Below, piece after piece: positions 1-9,190 of a stretch of 64,000 nucleotides of DNA. Under the pieces are notes generated by a model, which made no database searches, was not told where the DNA came from, and worked only from the letters and a program-made list of their open reading frames with translations. Origin of the DNA: Marinobacter zhejiangensis (GTDB lineage Bacteria; Pseudomonadota; Gammaproteobacteria; Pseudomonadales; Oleiphilaceae). Position numbers and translations under genes: made by a program. The stretch covers positions 310,001 to 374,000 of the forward strand of contig NZ_FOUE01000004.1 in NCBI RefSeq assembly GCF_900114775.1, in the 5' to 3' direction. How positions within the stretch are numbered: the first letter of the stretch is position 1; each line of letters opens with the position of its first letter.

Positions 1-395
1 TCAAAGGGAAGATCAACCTTGCCCTGGCGAATAGCATGGCTGATCTGAAATTCCAGATGGAGCAGTTGGTCTATCCAGGGTTTCTGGTCAATACCCCCGG
101 GAATTGGCTGGCGCAGTTCGGGCGTTACTTTGAGGCGGCGGCGCTGCGATTTGAAAAAATGCCGCGGGAGATGGGCCGCGAACGAGAGTTTCTACACAGC
201 ATCGAACCGTTATGGTCCCGCTATGCTAAAAAGCGTGAACAGCACCAGCGCCAAGGCCTCCGTGATCCGGAATTGGTCCTTTACCGGTGGATGCTGGAAG
301 AGTATCGGGTGTCTTTCTTTGCCCAGCAGCTGGGTACGCTGATGCCGGTTTCAGTGAAGCGGCTCGACAAGCAGTGGGCGAGTGTAAAGAGCTAG
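1..395 (+). CDS. hrpA: ATP-dependent RNA helicase HrpA, C-terminal end (partial)
   Basis: The frame is open from the first base of the window, so the start lies upstream. About 130 residues remain, all from the C-terminal region (DUF3418) that follows the DEAH helicase core in HrpA. Family hallmarks seen are LVYPGF, an RWMLEEYRVSFFAQQLGT block and the closing PVSVKRLDKQW. HrpA is a cytoplasmic DEAH-box RNA helicase; E. coli HrpA is linked to fimbrial mRNA processing and rescue of stalled ribosomes. No helicase motif is inside the window, so identification rests on the tail alone. The next gene begins about 100 bases later. Confidence 0.85.
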   Translation, partial: KGKINLALANSMADLKFQMEQLVYPGFLVNTPGNWLAQFGRYFEAAALRFEKMPREMGREREFLHSIEPLWSRYAKKREQHQRQGLRDPELVLYRWMLEEYRVSFFAQQLGTLMPVSVKRLDKQWASVKS

Positions 396-488
396 CCGAA
401 CATAGCCTTAGACACAGGTATACACGGACCTCGCTGCCGAATGTGCTAATATCGGTGCGGTTCGATCATTTAATCAATAAAACATGAC

Positions 489-1622
489 ATGGGGTTACGC
501 GTGAATAAAGCCGTCATTAGCGGTACCGGACTTTACACACCGCCAGCAACGATCAGCAACGAAGAGTTGGTCGAGGCCTTCAACGCCTTTGTAGAGCTCC
601 ACAATAGCCGCCACAGCGACGAAATTTCCCGGGGCGAGATGGATGCGCTTTCGCCTTCTTCCGCAGAGTTCATTGAGAAAGCATCGGGCATCAAGCGTCG
701 CCATGTGATCGACCGCGAAGGTATTCTTGATCCGGAGCGGATGTGCCCGCGTATTCCGGAGCGCAGTAATGACGAGCCGTCCGTTCAATGTGAAATGGCG
801 GTTATCGCCTGTAACGAAGCCCTGGAGCAGGCGGGTAAGTCGGTTGAAGACGTAGATGCGGTGATCGTTGCGTGTTCCAACATGCAGCGGGCGTACCCGG
901 CGGTGGCGGTTGAAGTTCAGCAGGCGCTGGGTATCAACGGCTTTGCCTATGACATGAACGTTGCCTGCAGCTCCGCTACGTTTGGCATCCAGGCAGCGGT
1001 GAATGCCGTCGAAACTGGCACTGCCCGTGCTGTGTTGGTGGTCAGCCCCGAGATTTGTTCAGGTCACCTGAACTTCCGGGATCGTGATAGCCACTTTATC
1101 TTTGGTGATGCCTGCACTGCGGTTTTGGTCGAACGTGACTCGCTGGTCGCGGAAGGAAAAGGCTTTGACGTTGTAGGAACGCGGCTCAAGACCCAGTTCT
1201 CCAACAATATCCGCAATAACTTCGGTTTCCTCAATCGGGCGGATGAATCTGGTATTGGCCAGCCTGACAAGCTCTTTATCCAGCAAGGCCGGAAGGTTTT
1301 CAAGGAAGTCTCCCCTATGGTTGCAGAGACCATTCAGGGGCATCTGGCCAGTCTTTCCCTGAGTCCGGAAGACCTCAAGCGTATGTGGCTGCATCAGGCC
1401 AACCTTAATATGAACCAGTTGATTGCTCGTCGGGTTCTCGGCCGCGACGCGACCACAGACGAAGCGCCGGTTATTCTGGACGAGTATGCCAACACCAGTT
1501 CCGCCGGTTCGGTTATTGCGTTCCATAAGCACAAGGCTGATCTTGTCAGTGGGGATTTAGGCATCCTTTGTTCCTTCGGTGCTGGTTACTCCATTGGCAG
1601 TGTTTTGGTTCGACGCCGGTAA
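489..1622 (+). CDS. Beta-ketoacyl-ACP synthase III family (PA3286-like)
   Basis: Thiolase-fold condensing enzyme of the FabH type. The triad is visible: Cys160 in NVACSSATFG, His302 in WLHQANLN and Asn335 in YANTSSAGS. At up to 377 residues it is longer than housekeeping FabH (about 320) and resembles P. aeruginosa PA3286, which diverts octanoyl-CoA from beta-oxidation into fatty-acid synthesis; that substrate is inferred here, not seen. The likely start is GTG at 501 rather than ATG at 489: GGGG sits six bases upstream of it and the homologous protein begins right at VISGTGLYTPP. It is monocistronic, with a hairpin behind it. It could instead serve an alkane or polyketide-like pathway. Confidence 0.85.
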   Translation: MGLRVNKAVISGTGLYTPPATISNEELVEAFNAFVELHNSRHSDEISRGEMDALSPSSAEFIEKASGIKRRHVIDREGILDPERMCPRIPERSNDEPSVQCEMAVIACNEALEQAGKSVEDVDAVIVACSNMQRAYPAVAVEVQQALGINGFAYDMNVACSSATFGIQAAVNAVETGTARAVLVVSPEICSGHLNFRDRDSHFIFGDACTAVLVERDSLVAEGKGFDVVGTRLKTQFSNNIRNNFGFLNRADESGIGQPDKLFIQQGRKVFKEVSPMVAETIQGHLASLSLSPEDLKRMWLHQANLNMNQLIARRVLGRDATTDEAPVILDEYANTSSAGSVIAFHKHKADLVSGDLGILCSFGAGYSIGSVLVRRR

Positions 1623-1636
1623 GATACGCCGTTATC

Positions 1637-1687
1637 CGACTATCGGGCCAAAATGAATACCCGGTAGTCGGCATTTCCCGTTTTTTC
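1637..1687 (+). terminator. Intrinsic terminator after the KAS III gene
   Basis: A 12-bp stem (1637-1648 with 1661-1672, one G-T pair, 12-nt loop) is followed after nine bases by six Ts. The T run is a little far from the stem, which lowers the confidence. The remaining bases up to 1920 hold no gene I can support; they should contain the mlaA promoter, but I see no clear box. Confidence 0.6.
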
Positions 1688-1920
1688 CTATCCATTCCTA
1701 CGTTTTTTGCGTAGCCTTCTTCTAGCCACCACTGGTAATGGCAGGCTTTCCCGCGTAGATTTGTGCGTCGAGATTGAGCGGGTGTCACAGGCGTAGAAAT
1801 TCGGAGCGTCGGGCTAACGGGTTTACCGGATACTGGTGCCCCAACCGCTGTGGATAATGGACTGATACAATACCCGGCAATTCGGATAATCGGACACGGA
1901 CAAGACGACTCAGGACTGGC

Positions 1921-2688
1921 ATGAATCAGCCCCTCAGTACACGCTTATTGACCCCTCTAGCATTGATTGCACTGCTGCTCATGGCTGCGGTTGGGCAGGC
2001 CCAACCCTATGGGCCCGAAGATGAACCTGCCACGACCGAAGTCGACCCCTACGAAAGCTGGAATAGAAAAGTCTTCGGTTTCAACGAGTTTGTCGATTCA
2101 TGGTTTTTGCGCCCAGTTGCCCAGGGGTACCGGACCGTGATGCCCAACTTTGCGGACCGGGCAGTGACCAATTTTTTCAACAACCTCAGCGAAATCAAAA
2201 ATCTGGTCAATAGCATTTTTCAGTTGAAAGGGGAGTCCGCCGTCGTTGCCGTTGGTCGGTTTACCTACAACACCACGTTTGGGCTGGGTGGATTGATTGA
2301 TGTGGCAACTGCATTCGACCTTCCGGAGAGGCCAGAAGATTTTGGTCAGACCCTTGGTTATTGGGGGGTAGGAAGTGGCCCATACCTGATGATGCCGTTG
2401 TTGGGGCCGTCCAACCCACGAGACTTTACCGGGTTGATGACCGATATCTTCGTGTTGCCATCGCCCTGGGATTCCGTGGACAGTCCTGAAAACTATTACG
2501 CCAGGGGTGTGCAGCTTGTCGATATCCGGGCAGATTTGATTCCCGCGGAAAGCTTTTTGTCCGGCGATAAATACAATTTTGTGCGCAATGCCTACCTCCA
2601 GCGCCGGGAGTTCCTGATTAACGACGGTCGCCAGGTGGTTGATCCGTTTGCCCAGGATGGCGAAGATTTGATGTTAGAGGATTTCTGA
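1921..2688 (+). CDS. mlaA: MlaA/VacJ family outer-membrane lipid-asymmetry protein
   Basis: MlaA removes phospholipids from the outer leaflet of the outer membrane and hands them to MlaC for return to the inner membrane. Family features: DPYESWNRKVFGFN near residue 42, RPVAQGY, the NFFNNL segment, and FGQTLGYWGVGSGPYLMMPLLGPSNPRD. Length (255 aa) is normal. The N-terminus is a signal peptide ending near VGQAQ, and the protein has no cysteine at all in that region, so it cannot be lipidated like E. coli MlaA; signal peptidase I cleavage is expected. The other mla genes are not nearby, which is usual. The next gene, a patatin, starts 44 bases on and may be co-transcribed. Confidence 0.92.
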   Translation: MNQPLSTRLLTPLALIALLLMAAVGQAQPYGPEDEPATTEVDPYESWNRKVFGFNEFVDSWFLRPVAQGYRTVMPNFADRAVTNFFNNLSEIKNLVNSIFQLKGESAVVAVGRFTYNTTFGLGGLIDVATAFDLPERPEDFGQTLGYWGVGSGPYLMMPLLGPSNPRDFTGLMTDIFVLPSPWDSVDSPENYYARGVQLVDIRADLIPAESFLSGDKYNFVRNAYLQRREFLINDGRQVVDPFAQDGEDLMLEDF

Positions 2689-2732
2689 TCGGTTTCTGAA
2701 GGTTTCAACAGGACAGAGTAGGGAGTGTCTCG

Positions 2733-4220
2733 ATGGCCGATACCCGAATTCGAAGATACCGGAAGATGCTGGCGACAGCACCAAACTATGAAGTCTGGAA
2801 GGCCGCCGCTTTAGAGTTAGATTATTTGGAGCGGAATGTCGAATGGAAGGAGACGTTCTCCTCTGACCTTTACCATTACGAACTCATATACGACCGCCTA
2901 AGCAGTCTGCGTCAATACCATCAGCAATCCGACTTTGATCGACTGAAGCGGGCGCTCAGAGAGGGGCTCCATCACGATCTGGGTAACATCGGAAACCCCG
3001 CGCTTTACTCCCAATCCCATGTCGGTACCAAGCACCTGATTGAGGAATACATCAATCAGGTTTGCGAATCTCTGGAACTGCTTTGCAATAAGCCGATCCC
3101 CGGTTTCCCAGCGCGTGAGAAACTGCAGTTTTTCCGTGACACGCTGACCAGTTTTGGTCGTCCCACCTTATTGCTCAGCGGTGGTGCAACCTTGGGCATG
3201 TTTCATCTCGGGGTGATCAAAGCCCTTTGGGAAAAGGGGTTGCTTCCCCAGGTGGTTGCCGGCTCCAGCGTTGGAGCGATTATTGCCGGCATGCTCGGGG
3301 TGCATGCCGATGCCGAAATCCCGGAGATGCTGGTGCCGGAGAACCATAGCCTGAACGCCTGGAAGTGGAATGGACTGCTTTCCGCGCTTAGGGGTGGGGG
3401 GCTGATGGACCAGGGCCAGCTCAAGAGTTGCCTGCGAGGCAATATCGGTGAGTATACGTTTGAAGAGGCCTATCAGAAGTCGGGCCGCTCCATCAACGTG
3501 AGCGTCTCGCCAACACTGAGCCACCAGAAGGCGAGGTTGTTGAATGGCTACACTTCTCCGTACCTTCTGGTTTGGAGCGCGGTTCTGGCCAGTGCAGCCG
3601 TGCCGGGCATCTTCCCTCCGGTCACGCTGATGAAAAAGGATTTGCACGGCAGTGTGCTGCCTTACATGGCGAGGCAGCAGTTTGTTGACGGCTCGGTCGT
3701 AAGCGATCTTCCAATCGAGCGCCTGATGCACCTTTACGACGTGAATTTCACCATCGTTAGCCAGACAAATCCCCATGTCGTGCCGTTCCTTAACCGGAAG
3801 GGCAAAGATGAGAAACTCGGGTTGCGGCAGTTGCCGATGCACATACTCAAATCCGAGGTTCAGTTCCACGGTCAGGGTGTGTTTGACTACCTGAGAAAGC
3901 GGATGCGTCCTGAGTTGATGCGGCAGGTGTCGGGCCATCTATACACCATTATGGCTCAGCGCTACTTCGGTGACGTCACCATTGCGCCGAACTACGGCCT
4001 GCGGCACTACCGAAAAATGATCTCTAACCCCGATCCCGATTTTATCCGGCAGCTGATTCTGGAAGGGGAGCGAGCCACCTGGCCAAAGATCTCGATGATT
4101 CGCTCACATGCCCGCATCTCCAAAACACTGGAACGTTGCGTGGCACGCCTCAAAGGCCAGGTCAGTCGTCTTGACGGTGAGTTGCGGCTAGTGACTGGTT
4201 CTGATGGACAGAACGACTGA
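2733..4220 (+). CDS. Patatin-like phospholipase with N-terminal DUF3336
   Basis: Serine acyl hydrolase of 495 aa. Residues 1-130 look like DUF3336, the domain that precedes patatin in fungal and bacterial TAG-lipase-like proteins. The patatin core has the oxyanion loop SGGATLG at 149-155, the nucleophile elbow GSSVG with Ser179, and the second dyad residue Asp319 in VDGSV. No signal peptide, so a cytoplasmic or membrane-surface enzyme is expected; substrates could be phospholipids, triacylglycerols or wax esters (inference). Its position behind mlaA suggests, but does not prove, a shared role in phospholipid turnover. SD and start are ordinary. Confidence 0.88.
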   Translation: MADTRIRRYRKMLATAPNYEVWKAAALELDYLERNVEWKETFSSDLYHYELIYDRLSSLRQYHQQSDFDRLKRALREGLHHDLGNIGNPALYSQSHVGTKHLIEEYINQVCESLELLCNKPIPGFPAREKLQFFRDTLTSFGRPTLLLSGGATLGMFHLGVIKALWEKGLLPQVVAGSSVGAIIAGMLGVHADAEIPEMLVPENHSLNAWKWNGLLSALRGGGLMDQGQLKSCLRGNIGEYTFEEAYQKSGRSINVSVSPTLSHQKARLLNGYTSPYLLVWSAVLASAAVPGIFPPVTLMKKDLHGSVLPYMARQQFVDGSVVSDLPIERLMHLYDVNFTIVSQTNPHVVPFLNRKGKDEKLGLRQLPMHILKSEVQFHGQGVFDYLRKRMRPELMRQVSGHLYTIMAQRYFGDVTIAPNYGLRHYRKMISNPDPDFIRQLILEGERATWPKISMIRSHARISKTLERCVARLKGQVSRLDGELRLVTGSDGQND

Positions 4221-4345
4221 TCGATGATGGATTGCTGGGAAGATGGCGTGGCCGGTGTCGGAACGGTATGATACGGCGATATATTTCGGACCCAGATTGG
4301 CGTGGGTCTGCCTGAGATTCTGGCCAAGCACCTGACTGGACATCC

Positions 4346-6040
4346 ATGTACTACGACTTTTTCGGTTTCCGGGAACCCCCGTTTTCGATTGCTCCCGACC
4401 CTCGTTACCTCTATCTGAGCGACCGCCATAAGGAAGCACTGGCGCACCTCATGTACGGGGTGAGTGGTCATGGCGGCTTTATCGTGATTACGGGCGAAGT
4501 GGGTACCGGAAAAACGACGGTCAGTCGATGCTTTGTTGATAATGTGCCTGAGCATGTCGACATGGCTATTATCCTGAACCCCAGGTTGTCTGCGCGCGAA
4601 CTGCTATCCAGCATCTGTGACGAGCTTGGTATAGCTCATCCGGCGGGATCATCGATCAAGAAGTTGGTTGACCTGATCAACAAGGACTTGCTGGAGGCCC
4701 ATGCCGCCGGGCGCCATAAGGTCTTGCTGATTGATGAGGCTCAAAACCTGTCGTCCGATGTACTGGAGCAACTGCGATTGCTCACCAATCTGGAAACGGC
4801 CGAGAAAAAGCTCCTACAAATTATCCTGCTGGGCCAGCCCGAGCTGATCGAGATGCTGGCACGTCCAGAACTGCGACAGCTGAACCAGCGCGTTACAGCA
4901 CGCTACCACCTGGACTCACTGACACGGGAAGAGCTTCCCTCTTACCTCCGGTATCGCCTGACGGTCGCAGGGCAACGGGGCGAGATATTCTCGCCAGCAG
5001 CGGTTAAAGCGCTATTCAGGTTAAGCTCTGGAACGCCGCGCCTGATCAACCTCATCAGCGACCGCGCTTTGTTGGGCGCCTACTCCGAAGGTGAACACCA
5101 GGTAGGTGTACAGCACGTTCGGCAGGCCGCCAAAGAAGTCGTTGGTGCGCCGAACCGCACGAACAAAAAAGGGACGGGCTGGGGGCTGGCCCGGGTTGCC
5201 AGCGTACTGGTTATGCTGGCGCTGATTGCCGGTGGAGCGTTTTTGTTAAAGCCAGACTGGCTGGCGGGCGCGGGCATCGTTGGGGTTGTTGACGAGCCAG
5301 CCTTGCCGGGAACAGACAAGGCCTCCACACCGTCGGTGCCTGTTGAACCAGAGTCCGCACCCAGTGCCCCGGAAGAGATGGCGCCTAGCGTTCCGTCTCC
5401 TGAGTTTTCCCTGTCAGAGAATACCTTCTCTCAAACCGAAGCGTTTCGCGCTCTGTTTGGCCTTTGGGGGGAGGATTACGTCGCATCGAACTACCCTGTG
5501 GCGTGCGATTATGCTCAACAGCGTGGGTTGAAATGCCTTTACCGCGAAGGGACACGGAAGAGCCTGGAACGGCTGAATCGGCCAGCGGTGCTGCAGCTGC
5601 AGGATGAGGATGGCAACACGACGTTTGTCACGGTGGCTTCGCTTGACCAGGGCAGAGTTCAACTGGTTCAGCACGACGGTGAGATGCTTGAGGTACCGTT
5701 CCATTCCTTAGACGATTACTGGTATGGCGACTTTACGATCCTTTGGCGCCTTCCTCCCTATCTTCGTGATGGCGCTGCCGGGAATACTGAGCAGGGCGAA
5801 GAAATCTGGTTGAGTTCCCAGTTAATGCAGTTGGCGGAGCGTTATGCCGGTGATGCCGTTGAGCGGACCGAGGTCTTGGGCATGGGTTACCGTGACCAGA
5901 TTCGTTGGTACCAGGAAAAAGTGGGGCTTAGCGTCGATGGCATTGCCGGAGTTATGACCCTCATCCGGGTTAACAGCGATCTCAACCCTGGGGTACCACG
6001 ACTGGTACCACCGTTGGTGACAGGCGGAGGTCTGAACTGA
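4346..6040 (+). CDS. gspA: GspA/ExeA-type AAA ATPase with peptidoglycan-binding domain
   Basis: N-terminal AAA (secretion ATPase, ExeA) domain with MYYDFFGFREPPF at the start, Walker A GEVGTGKTT at 50-58 and Walker B VLLIDEAQ at 126-133. One membrane segment spans about 281-301, followed by a proline-rich linker and a periplasmic part that ends in a peptidoglycan_binding_1 repeat (QIRWYQEKVGLSVDG, near 530-550). In Aeromonas, ExeA and ExeB help the type II secretin through the cell wall. The stop is one base before the gspB start, so the two are translated together. The core type II secretion genes are not in the window. MshM-like pilus ATPases share the AAA part, but the neighbour argues for GspA. 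Confidence 0.85.
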   Translation: MYYDFFGFREPPFSIAPDPRYLYLSDRHKEALAHLMYGVSGHGGFIVITGEVGTGKTTVSRCFVDNVPEHVDMAIILNPRLSARELLSSICDELGIAHPAGSSIKKLVDLINKDLLEAHAAGRHKVLLIDEAQNLSSDVLEQLRLLTNLETAEKKLLQIILLGQPELIEMLARPELRQLNQRVTARYHLDSLTREELPSYLRYRLTVAGQRGEIFSPAAVKALFRLSSGTPRLINLISDRALLGAYSEGEHQVGVQHVRQAAKEVVGAPNRTNKKGTGWGLARVASVLVMLALIAGGAFLLKPDWLAGAGIVGVVDEPALPGTDKASTPSVPVEPESAPSAPEEMAPSVPSPEFSLSENTFSQTEAFRALFGLWGEDYVASNYPVACDYAQQRGLKCLYREGTRKSLERLNRPAVLQLQDEDGNTTFVTVASLDQGRVQLVQHDGEMLEVPFHSLDDYWYGDFTILWRLPPYLRDGAAGNTEQGEEIWLSSQLMQLAERYAGDAVERTEVLGMGYRDQIRWYQEKVGLSVDGIAGVMTLIRVNSDLNPGVPRLVPPLVTGGGLN

Positions 6041-6041
6041 C

Positions 6042-6815
6042 ATGTCCTACATCCTGGATGCACTTCGCAAGTCAGAATCTGAACGACAGCAGGGTAAGGT
6101 TCCTGATCTCGGGCAGCAGGTTCAGCTGATTCATCAGCCCAAACGTAAGCCGGTGTCCTCCGGTGTTTGGCTGGGGCTGATCCTGACCATCAACACCGTT
6201 GTGTTGGCCTATGTTTTCTGGCCTGGGCGAATGCCGACGGTAGTGGCCCAGCCAGAGACGCAGCCAGAACAGACGCCACCTCCGGTTGTTTTACCACCGG
6301 TACAGCCGGCTGCCCAGCCGGCGGCCACCCACACCATTAAGGTGCAGATTGGCGATGCAGTTGCGGAAATTGAAGTTCCAGGCAATCTGGTGGTGGCAGA
6401 GCCATCGGTATCGGAGCCATTGGTGGATGAGGAGCCGACATTGGCCCAGGCGTCAACCGACCAACCCGAGATCACTGAGCGCCCGACGGTTATTGTGCCG
6501 TCAGCCAGCCGCTATCAACCATTGAGTGATTCAGACTACAACGACAACGCCTATGGGGTAGGAGATCGTGTTCCCCACCTGGTGGAGCTGCCGATGTCGT
6601 TTCAAAAGGGCATACCTGATTTGATCTTTAACAGCCATGTTTATGCCTCGGAGCCAGCGGCGCGACGGGTGATGATCAATGATCACTACCTCCGCATCGG
6701 CGACAGCTTCGACGGGCTGCGCGTTGAGCGGATTTCTGAAGAGGGGGTTGTGCTCAGCAAGGCCGGGACACGTTTCCGTGTTGGCGTGGTTCGTGACTGG
6801 ATTAGCCCCCACTGA
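6042..6815 (+). CDS. gspB: GspB/ExeB-type general secretion accessory protein
   Basis: Begins with MSYILDALRKSESERQQG, the cytoplasmic signature of GspB. One transmembrane helix covers about 41-60, then a proline/glutamine-rich periplasmic spacer (about 65-160) and a C-terminal T2SSB domain (about 188-255) with the pattern DLIFNSHVYA and MINDHYLRIGD. It partners GspA in the ATPase-peptidoglycan complex that supports secretin assembly. The gene starts one base after gspA and shares one base (TGATG) with dinG, so it is the middle of a coupled trio. Confidence 0.87.
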   Translation: MSYILDALRKSESERQQGKVPDLGQQVQLIHQPKRKPVSSGVWLGLILTINTVVLAYVFWPGRMPTVVAQPETQPEQTPPPVVLPPVQPAAQPAATHTIKVQIGDAVAEIEVPGNLVVAEPSVSEPLVDEEPTLAQASTDQPEITERPTVIVPSASRYQPLSDSDYNDNAYGVGDRVPHLVELPMSFQKGIPDLIFNSHVYASEPAARRVMINDHYLRIGDSFDGLRVERISEEGVVLSKAGTRFRVGVVRDWISPH

Positions 6816-8965
6816 TGGCCCTCTCTGACACTGTTAAGCAAGAAATCCAGCAAGCGTACCGCGCCATTCTTGCCGGCAAAGGTGTGAAAGCTCGGTACGG
6901 GCAGCGCCTGATGATTGCGGAGATTGCCCGCTACATAGGGGATATCACGGCCAATGACGGCAAGCGTACATCAGCGCCAGCGACGTGTGTGGTTGAAGCC
7001 GGCACTGGTACCGGGAAGACACTGGGCTATCTTGTTGCGGCAATTCCCATTGCCAGGGCGCTCGGTAAGACCCTGGTCGTTTCCACGGCAACCGTCGCAC
7101 TGCAGGATCAGATCGTCAACAAGGATCTGCCAGACCTGCGCAAGCACACCGATCTGAAATTCAACTGGAGTCTTGCCAAGGGGCGAGGACGTTATCTCTG
7201 TATGTCCCGTCTGGAAGCCCGATTGCATGAGGAAGGCGTAGGCGATAGCGATACAATGCCGCTCTTTCTCCTGGACGACCCTTCAGACGAAGAGCCGGGT
7301 ACCCGGGCGTTCTTTGAGGATATGTTGGCACGTTATGGTTCGCGCGAGTGGGACGGAGATCGTGATCACTGGCCAACTCAGATTCCGGATGAGACCTGGC
7401 GGCAGGTGACAACAGACCACCGTCAATGCACGAACCGTCATTGCAGCTATTTTGACAGCTGCGCGTTCTTCGACGCCCGAAAGGGGCTCGAAGATGCTGA
7501 TGTGGTTGTTGCTAACCACGACCTGGTCCTTGCCGACCTTGCGCTGGGAGGCGGCGCGATCCTGCCAGAGCCAGAGAATGCCTTGTTCATTTTTGATGAG
7601 GCTCACCACCTGCCGGACAAGGCGCTAAACCACTTCGCGGCATCGGTTCCGCTGAACGCCACCCGTCAATGGCTGAAGCAGCTTTCCCAAGCGTTGGCGA
7701 AGATCCCCCCATTTCTTTCGCCAGGGACACTGGCCGCGAAAACCGTTGATAAGATAAGTGCATCCGCGCGGGACGTCGATGGTGTACTGGTACAGGTATA
7801 CAGTCAGGTAGATGGTGAAACCCCGTGGGACATGAACGACGAGCGGCGTTCCGCTCAGTGGCGTTACCCGGAAGGAAACCTGCCGGATGCCTTGACCGAA
7901 ATCGCAGCAACAGCCCAGGTCAGTACAGCCACGCTGGTTCGGCAACTCGGTGTCTTGGCTGACGAGCTTCAGAAGGCGTTCGATGACAAGAAGGATCACG
8001 ACGTTGATCGAGCTACTGCTGAAGCCTGGTTTCCAGTTATTGGTGCATTTCACAGTCGCGCTGAAGATCAGTACCGGCTTTGGACCGCCTGGTGTGAAAA
8101 GTATGAACCGGAGGAGGGGCGTTACAAAATCCCTCCGCCTGCCCGTTGGACCGTTAAGCAACGTTGGGACCATGCTGAGGATATAACCCTGTTTAGCAGT
8201 CCGGTCTTGGCGGATAGCCTACTCTATAGTCGATTATGGTCGCGCGCCTATGGCGCTGTCTTAACCAGCGCCACATTGACGGCCCTTGGCCGCTTTGACC
8301 GGCTTCAAAGCCGCGCTGGATTGCCAGAAAACAGTCGTTTTTTGGTGGTGCCAAGTTCTTTCCGTTACGCGGAAATGGCAACGGTGGAGGTTCCTGCCAT
8401 GTCCGTGATGCCGACAGACGACGACTTTACGGAAGCCTTGGTCAAACGCTTGCCGGATCTCTGGGCTGGCGAAAAAGCCACGCTGGTCCTGTTCACCTCC
8501 CGCCGCCAGATGCATGCCGTGCGGGACGCACTTGCGCCAGATTTCCCCGACCTGATTACTACCCAAGACGACATGGCAAAGGGTGAGGTGCTCAAGCAGC
8601 ATTGCGAGCGGGTCGATGCAGACAAACCCAGCGTCTTGTTCGGTGTGGCGAGTTTTGCGGAAGGCATTGACTTACCGGGGCATTATCTTGGGCATGTGGT
8701 GATCACGCGGCTACCATTCTCGGTGCCGGATGACCCGATTGAGGCGAGCCTGGCTGAATGGGTGACGGGGCGTGGTGGCAATCCGTTTATGGAAATCACC
8801 GTTCCAGACGCTTCAGTGAAGTTAGTGCAAGCGGTTGGCCGGCTTTTGCGGACAGAGCAGGATACTGGCCGAGTAACCATTCTCGATCGCCGTATTGTCG
8901 CGCGTCGCTACGGTCAGTTGCTGTTAGATGCCTTGCCGCCGTTTCGGCGAGTTATCGAACGATAA
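6815..8965 (+). CDS. dinG: ATP-dependent DNA helicase DinG
   Basis: XPD-family 5'-3' helicase that unwinds R-loops, forks and G-quadruplex-type structures; the length of 716 aa equals that of E. coli DinG. Walker A AGTGTGKT lies at 62-69 and the DEAH box at 261-264. The four iron-sulfur cysteines of the family are present: Cys129, Cys205, Cys210 and Cys216. The C-terminal helicase half carries FAEGIDLPG and QAVGRLLRT. It overlaps gspB by one base; whether the coupling with a secretion pair has meaning is unclear. No LexA box was found in front of the trio, though I could not scan exhaustively. Confidence 0.95.
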   Translation: MALSDTVKQEIQQAYRAILAGKGVKARYGQRLMIAEIARYIGDITANDGKRTSAPATCVVEAGTGTGKTLGYLVAAIPIARALGKTLVVSTATVALQDQIVNKDLPDLRKHTDLKFNWSLAKGRGRYLCMSRLEARLHEEGVGDSDTMPLFLLDDPSDEEPGTRAFFEDMLARYGSREWDGDRDHWPTQIPDETWRQVTTDHRQCTNRHCSYFDSCAFFDARKGLEDADVVVANHDLVLADLALGGGAILPEPENALFIFDEAHHLPDKALNHFAASVPLNATRQWLKQLSQALAKIPPFLSPGTLAAKTVDKISASARDVDGVLVQVYSQVDGETPWDMNDERRSAQWRYPEGNLPDALTEIAATAQVSTATLVRQLGVLADELQKAFDDKKDHDVDRATAEAWFPVIGAFHSRAEDQYRLWTAWCEKYEPEEGRYKIPPPARWTVKQRWDHAEDITLFSSPVLADSLLYSRLWSRAYGAVLTSATLTALGRFDRLQSRAGLPENSRFLVVPSSFRYAEMATVEVPAMSVMPTDDDFTEALVKRLPDLWAGEKATLVLFTSRRQMHAVRDALAPDFPDLITTQDDMAKGEVLKQHCERVDADKPSVLFGVASFAEGIDLPGHYLGHVVITRLPFSVPDDPIEASLAEWVTGRGGNPFMEITVPDASVKLVQAVGRLLRTEQDTGRVTILDRRIVARRYGQLLLDALPPFRRVIER

Positions 8966-8992
8966 AAAAAGAGCCAATCATGGATTGGCTCT
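8964..8992 (-). terminator. Intrinsic terminator for the MalT-like regulator gene
   Basis: Perfect 10-bp stem (8970-8979 with 8983-8992) with a three-base loop. A run of As lies at its left side, so the U-run forms only on minus-strand transcripts. It sits about 200 bases downstream of the regulator stop and overlaps the end of dinG. The stretch 8993-9190 holds nothing else I can identify. Confidence 0.75.
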
Positions 8993-9190
8993 GTCGGAAG
9001 TTGGTTGGGCTAACAACCTGAAGTTCACAAGTGTGGAAGAAGTCTGAAGGCCTGAATTTCAGAATTCTGCCAGTGAAGTTTCCCTCACCGTTGAAGCTAT
9101 CTTAAGGGAGTAGGGGCGTAACCGGATCGTCCAAAGGGCGTAGGGGGCGTAGATATTGCCCGGAAAAGTGTGATGTATGTCACGGTTTGC

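Noticed and set aside
1546..1788. Small minus-strand frame after the KAS III gene
   Set aside because: It crosses the terminator stem and shows no family features.
3168..3938. 256-residue minus-strand frame within the DUF3336 patatin gene
   Set aside because: No recognisable domain and fully covered by a convincing plus-strand gene.
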